This document shows positions 58,507 to 64,000 of a stretch of DNA of 64,000 nucleotides, in pieces. Origin of the DNA: Panulirus ornatus. Taxonomy: Eukaryota; Arthropoda; Malacostraca; Decapoda; Palinuridae. The DNA is taken from the NCBI RefSeq assembly GCF_036320965.1, contig NC_092279.1:18998929-19062928 (forward strand), written 5' to 3'. Positions within the stretch are counted from its first letter, which is position 1; the number at the start of each line of letters is the position of its first letter. The position numbers and the translations under genes are program-made. Below the pieces are notes generated by a model. That model searched no databases. It had not been told where the DNA came from and saw only the letters and a program-made list of their open reading frames with translations.

Positions 58507-59705
58507 TACCCTCCTTTCTTTTTTGTACTCCTATGAACCTCAGTGTACATCAGGCACATCACCATCATCGTTGCTGTGTGTACACTGATGTTCTGTTCGT
58601 GTACACATATTGTGTTTTAGAAGTACCCCTCTGCCCCCCTCCTTTGTATTATACCCAAAGCTATTAACATTGTTACCCGGCCATTCCGAGGGGACGAGAG
58701 AGAGACAGGGGGCGGGGCCCTCCTCTTTGGGGTCCCTGGGCCCCACTCGGGCCCACATGTCACCCCCCCTCACCTCCTGTGTTATGTTTTGTCCCCCAAT
58801 TGCCTGCTCTCTATGCTTGCCTCCAACCAACCGAACGTTTTCGTACACAAACACGTTTTCTATGTGTATATTCACACCAATAAATCATTCCAGAATAAAT
58901 AATCATTAAAAAAAATGAATAAATACACACACGAACATACATATTCATTCAGAAAATATACACAAAAACATAACACTCTCATACAGAAACATATCAACAC
59001 ATACACATACACACATTTTCGCATAAATACATACAAACACATACACAAATTCATAAGAACACACACACATCACGTATGTACGCACACACGTTTGTTCACA
59101 CTCAAACATACACCCACCACGGACATACACCTAAGTGCTCACAATATATACAAAATTGGACACAAGACCGGAAACCAACTCCATTTCCATGACATTCTGA
59201 CTCTTCCATTCATCTAACAGTCCCCGTTAATGATGGATACGCAAATGTGCTAAATATAAATATTACTTAAAAATAATTGTCATCACACTTAAGAAAGTGA
59301 ATGATTCAAAACCAAAATCCCGTACGTAACACGGTCCAGGATAACACAATATACCATCACGGGTGTATGATGAGGCATAAGAGACCAAACCCTATTCATA
59401 ATACTAACACACTAACCTCTGGCTGCCTCACGGGAAACACCACCTCCCGTTTTCTTTATGAACCAGGGTTGATCTCATTTTTTTTTTCCCCTATCACCTC
59501 TCCCCTGATAGCGACTTAATACTTCAAATCTGCCGTGTGGTAACGGTGGTTACTGGTGATCATGGGGTGATGGGGCAGCCTACGGATGGAAGAGAGTGGA
59601 ACGGGGAGTATAAATGGCTGGGGAAAGATAATGATGGGGAGCTTGGGGAACTGGAGCGGGAAGCGGAAGTCCGTGTTACTTAGCTACCATCACCAACTTG
59701 GCTGG

Positions 59706-59709
<4 letters not shown>
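58507..59709. other. No recognisable gene
   Basis: CA-rich, imperfect acacata-type repeats from 58920 to 59120, otherwise unique. Confidence 0.45.

Positions 59710-59776
<67 letters not shown>
59710..59776. repeat. (AG)33 microsatellite
   Basis: Uninterrupted. Confidence 0.97.
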
Positions 59777-59779
<3 letters not shown>

Positions 59780-60048
59780 GGGAGAGGGGAGGCAGCAGGC
59801 CCATTAGGCAGTGGGTGGCACGTCGTCACACACGCACCTCCCCCCCATCCCCCCACCCTCCACCCCATTAATGACACAAGGACATAATCACTGGCTTTTG
59901 TTCCTCCCTCCCCATCGCCCCATCCACCGCTAGCCTACCCTCACCCTCACCCCACACCATCCTCCCACCCCTCATTCACACACGCTACAAGTCACGTTCC
60001 CCCTTCGCCTTCGACGCTCTGTATATACATATTTTTTTTCTTACTTCT

Positions 60049-60050
<2 letters not shown>

Positions 60051-60125
<75 letters not shown>
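60051..60125. repeat. (AG)37 microsatellite
   Basis: Continues into g/a-rich sequence to about 60175. Confidence 0.97.
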
Positions 60126-60128
<3 letters not shown>

Positions 60129-60515
60129 GAGAAGAAAGGGGGAGGTTAGGGGGAGAGGAAGGGGGAGAGAGAGGGTGGTTGGTTCGTAGGAGGGGGGTCT
60201 TCCTTAATTAACGAATTCTAAGGACACGTTGCCAGAGCAGGTCCTCCAGAGGGCGGCATACTTTGGTATCCGACGTTACCATAAGCACTCTTCCCCTCCC
60301 TCCCCCCCTTTGACGCCAGAGTTTCGACAACAGCAACAACAACAACAAAAAAACAACAACAAGGAAGTTTAATTGTGGATGGATGGGTGGATGGATGGGT
60401 GGATGGGGGGGACATTCTTTCTGGGTGGGAAGAGGGAAATGTTCTTGTCTTGAAAGGTGATGTTCATTTTCATCTTTCACTCTCCCGGGAGCAAGTACAA
60501 CGAATTACGAGAACA
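60126..60515. other. No recognisable gene
   Basis: (CAA)n-like tract at 60330-60362 and (GGAT)n at about 60376-60405. Confidence 0.5.
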
Positions 60516-61120
60516 TGTAAAATGAATTACGTGTGTGTGTGTGTCATTGCTTTTAATGTGAATTACATGTGTCCCTGTTTTTAAGGTGAATTACATTTGT
60601 CCTTGTTTTGAAGTTGAATTACATGTGTCCCTGTTTTTAAGGTGAATTACATGTGTCCTTGTTTTTAAGGTGAATCACATGTGTCCTTGTTTTTAAGGTG
60701 AATTACATGTGTCCTAGTTTCTAGAGTGAATTACGTGTCCCTGTTTTTAAGGTGAATTACATGTGTCCTTGTTTTTAAGATGAATTACATGTGTCCCTGT
60801 TTTTAAGGTGAATTACATGTGTCCTTGTTTTTAAGGTGAATTACATGTGTCCTCATTTTTAAGGTGAATTACATGTGTCCTTGTTTCTAGAGAGAATTAC
60901 ATGTGTCCTTATTTTTAAGGTGAATTACATGTGTCCTCATTTTTAAGGTGAATTACATGTGTCCTTATTTTTAAGGTGAATTACATGTGTCCTCATTTTT
61001 AAGGTGAATTACATGTGTCCTCATTTTTAAGGTGAATTACATGTGTCCTTATTTTTAAGGTGAATTACATGTGTCCTTATTTCTAAGGCGAATTACATGT
61101 GTCCTTATTTTTAAGGTACT
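60516..61120. repeat. 28-bp minisatellite, about 21 copies
   Basis: Unit is gaattacatgtgtccttgtt then tttaaggt. Variants are cctcattt, ccttattt, ccctgttt, and tctagagt or tctagaga. Similar variants cluster (cattt and tattt forms in the 3' half), showing local expansion. Confidence 0.97.
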
Positions 61121-61318
61121 GTTTTCTCTCTTCTATCTGATATGGAATCGGTCGGCAAAACGTAGCTGAGATTTGGCATCTGCTCTTTTGCACAAACACG
61201 ACCTTAGATTTACATGCCGCCCCTGGAGTTCATTATATCTTAATGGGACTCCCGCAGCGCTCAGGAAGACGGCCACGTCCGCCAGGCAGGACCACTGGTC
61301 ATAATGTGTTACGAGGGC

Positions 61319-61319
<1 letters not shown>

Positions 61320-61376
<57 letters not shown>
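61320..61376. repeat. (TG)28 microsatellite
   Basis: Paired with (AC)n about 237 bases downstream, opposite in strand sense. Confidence 0.97.
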
Positions 61377-61380
<4 letters not shown>

Positions 61381-61609
61381 GTTCGGTGTCTTAACTCTGG
61401 TAGTTGCGTTGCGGGCATGACAGCTCCGGAGAGGGAGGGGAAGAATATGTGCTAAATCAACGTTTGTTGTGGTGCAGGAATGGGTAATGGCCAAAGCGTA
61501 GCCGAGAAAGTGTGACTCGTGTCTGTCTGGGGAGTGTGGTTTCAGATGGGTTTACGACTGGTGTGGGGGTGTTTGAGATTGAGTCTGGGGTTGTATAATG
61601 AAGAATCTA

Positions 61610-61612
<3 letters not shown>

Positions 61613-61695
<83 letters not shown>
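61613..61695. repeat. (AC)n microsatellite
   Basis: One G interruption near 61667. Confidence 0.97.
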
Positions 61696-61697
<2 letters not shown>

Positions 61698-62405
61698 TCC
61701 ACTTATTTCTCCTAATACCATACGGGTAATACAACTCACTCCACTTCCTCAACTCACACCCAAGGAGATTAAAGAAGCGAAGCTACGTGACGCCAAACTG
61801 CCACTGCACCACCACGAACGCACGCGATCTACAATTGCTAAATCTTATAACTAACGAACCATAAGAAGACGAAACAGAAGACTCGAAGAGCACAGAAAGG
61901 GGAGGAAAAAAACATGAATAAACCGCGAACCACATGACGAGGGATGTTCTGGGCAAAGTGGATGCAAATTAGGCACTTCATCAACACCCGATGATCAGTA
62001 AAACAAATTCACGTCATCATCTCTTAACTACACAATAAAGTATCTCAGTGACCCCTCACTCTACTTCACGGAGCGCCATGAAGGAATGAGAGCATGAGCG
62101 GTCGTAACCTAACCCCCAATTTACATTCACAACGAGAAAACGGGAAACATAAATGTAATTACCCCACAGCGTAATGTTATCACTTCTTTTATTTTTCGTA
62201 CAGCGCGGGGGCTCAGTGTAAAGAGAATAGAATTACCTTCCAAATTAAACTTTATTAACATTATATATATATCTATCTTCTGTGAATCATTGTGCATGAA
62301 GAGGAGGGCATGTCAGGTCACTGAATGGCCTACATAACAACTGAAGAAGGGGGTTCAAAGACATAACAACTGAAGAAGGTGTTCAAAGAATCTTTTTTTT
62401 ATGGG
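61696..62405. other. No recognisable gene
   Basis: acataacaactgaagaagg is repeated at about 62332 and 62361. Otherwise unique. Confidence 0.45.
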
Positions 62406-62453
62406 AGTTGTTGTAGTTGTTGTAGTTGTTGTTGTTGTTGTTGTTGTTGTTGT
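62406..62453. repeat. (GTT)n microsatellite
   Basis: ttgtagttgttgtagttg precedes clean GTT repeats. Confidence 0.95.
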
Positions 62454-62589
62454 ATGTATTATGCCCTGACGCTGACGACCCGACAGACCCCTGGCAAGGT
62501 GACGGGCCCAGAGACCAAGCTGGTCAACAGACCCAAACCAAACGACGTAACACACACGAGGTAGACAAGAGAGACCCCGCCTCCCTCCG

Positions 62590-62592
<3 letters not shown>

Positions 62593-62664
<72 letters not shown>
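62593..62664. repeat. (CT)36 microsatellite
   Basis: Uninterrupted. Confidence 0.97.
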
Positions 62665-62667
<3 letters not shown>

Positions 62668-63110
62668 CACGAGGATGTGTTACTGAAGCCTTTACTCTCC
62701 TCTTCACGACCACAAAGAGCCATGCATGTCCCAGACGTGCCCTTCTCTACAACACGCGCGACGGCCTCGCCTTCTCCAATCATAGGTGGGGAAACGATGA
62801 TAAATTCAAGCCAGGACAATGCTCTGCTGCCGCTGCTGCTGCTCCTGCTACGTAAAGCTGAAAGTCAATAGGTTTTACGACATGTATTGGTTATTACAGC
62901 TAACTGCCACCACATATTGGATAACAGTGGACTCGTAAACACTAATTTAGCAGCAAACGGACATTAAAAATCTAAATCCCCTTATGATCATCATTCTTCA
63001 ACAAAGACCTAATCATGCACCAATCACTCGAGCCAAGTGAGGCAAACATAATGCAGTGGGCATGAATTAACATTTACCTGTAGCCATGGATCTGCACTTG
63101 ATGCCTTGTA

Positions 63111-63114
<4 letters not shown>
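62665..63114. other. No recognisable gene
   Basis: Short gctgctgctcctgct near 62834. Otherwise unique and AT-leaning. Confidence 0.45.

Positions 63115-63173
<59 letters not shown>
63115..63173. repeat. (AC)29 microsatellite
   Basis: Uninterrupted. Confidence 0.97.
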
Positions 63174-63176
<3 letters not shown>

Positions 63177-63856
63177 GCAAAGCCCTCGAAAAAAAATTAA
63201 TGAGGTCGGTTGGGGAGGTGGGGGAGGTTGGAAGAGGAAGAGGGGTTTCCGGTGCATTAAACCCTAACGACCATCAGGATGAAAATGACACAATTACTTC
63301 CCCGTATGTCATTCATCATGATGGAGGTGCCGGCTCTCGAGATGGAGGAGGAACGAGGAGGAGGAGGAGGTGGGAGCAACCGAGTCTCGTTTACACTCTC
63401 CTTCGCTCATGGAACTACGTCGAAGGGCTGGGTGTTATTCCTTCCCCACCCCTTCCCTCTGCCCAAGACGCGCCTTGGCCTGCGGCACGCACGCACGCAC
63501 GCAAGCGATCACCCAACCCCCTCAGCAGCATGCACTCAAATGCTCTCAACACCGCGTGTTTCTACAGCGGCCCCGGGGTGTATACAACTGCCCGTCAGAG
63601 GTGGGGATGCGTTGCGCCTGGTGCCTGTGGTTGATGCATGAGGTGCCCTTGCGTCGGGGCCGTCTCTGGCCCGCCTCTGTGTGGGCACTATGAGGAGGGA
63701 TGACGGAGTGAAGTGGGTGCTGGGGATGGTGGAGGCAGGAGTTGTGTGGGGGCGGCTCATGGTGGTGGTGGTGAGAGAACAGGCGGAGGCGCTGAAGAAG
63801 GAACCGATAGTGCAGCGGAAAACAGCAGGAGGAAATGCAGGTGTTGGGGATACATA

Positions 63857-63858
<2 letters not shown>
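63174..63858. other. No recognisable gene
   Basis: gcacgcacgcacgc at about 63487-63501 and GGTGGT-rich 63720-63775. Overlapping frames of up to 182 codons lack motifs. Confidence 0.4.

Positions 63859-63924
<66 letters not shown>
63859..63924. repeat. (AC)33 microsatellite
   Basis: Uninterrupted. The last 76 bases of the window after it show nothing. Confidence 0.97.
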
Positions 63925-63927
<3 letters not shown>

Positions 63928-64000
63928 TCCTTAAGCTAATAAAAACAAAAATAGATGAAATGCAAATAAGGCGAAACAATGCTACAACAGCTCTGTGTAA

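Overview
This is eukaryotic, gene-poor, repeat-saturated DNA, most likely from a decapod crustacean. That assignment is an inference. It rests on the very high density of long (AT)n, (AG)n, (AC)n and (AAT)n microsatellites, on a dozen or more tandem minisatellites, and on a recurring element whose end reads roughly cgctacctcgctaacgcggg, which I associate with decapod genomic sequence. The species cannot be told. There is no bacterial gene organisation, no operon and no CRISPR. Most long open frames are microsatellites or minisatellites read through, especially where the unit length is a multiple of three. I found no host protein-coding gene that I can support. Layout: 0-5.9 kb holds a minus-strand copy of a short non-autonomous element (181-454), long (AT)n, (AG)n and (AAT)n tracts, and a decayed CR1/jockey-type LINE relic (about 2050-2605, minus). 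5.9-6.8 kb is the only clear coding sequence: the 3' end of an RTE-like LINE with an open 222-codon reverse-transcriptase C-terminus, its 3' UTR, an A-run and (GATA)n/(GA)n. A second copy of that 3' end lies at 9562-9690. 7-20.8 kb is dominated by minisatellites: 22 bp at 7.1 kb, 27 bp at 8.5 kb, a 177-bp higher-order array at 10 kb, about 50 bp at 12.4 kb, 36 bp at 17.1 kb and a 1.75-kb 30-bp array at 19.0-20.8 kb. 21.8-22.0 kb carries a tRNA-derived SINE (minus). 23.7-25 kb holds 29- and 30-bp arrays. 27-35 kb alternates microsatellites with 21-, 34- and 79-bp tandem duplications. 37.2-37.7 kb is a cluster of the non-autonomous element embedded in (TA)n. 40.3-41.2 kb is a second decayed CR1/jockey-type relic (minus), followed by a (CT)30/(AG)33 palindrome. 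41.8-64 kb holds arrays of 71, 23, 42, 25, 21, 31, 19 and 28 bp, and otherwise unassigned sequence. The main biological thread is retrotransposition. The RTE-like LINE and the short element share a 3' tail, and every tail runs into an A-run and/or simple repeat. This fits a LINE/SINE partnership that also seeds microsatellites. Several tandem arrays repeat short motifs that resemble processing or binding signals: splice donor, AATAAA, and RFX X-box half-site. Whether any of them acts is unknown.
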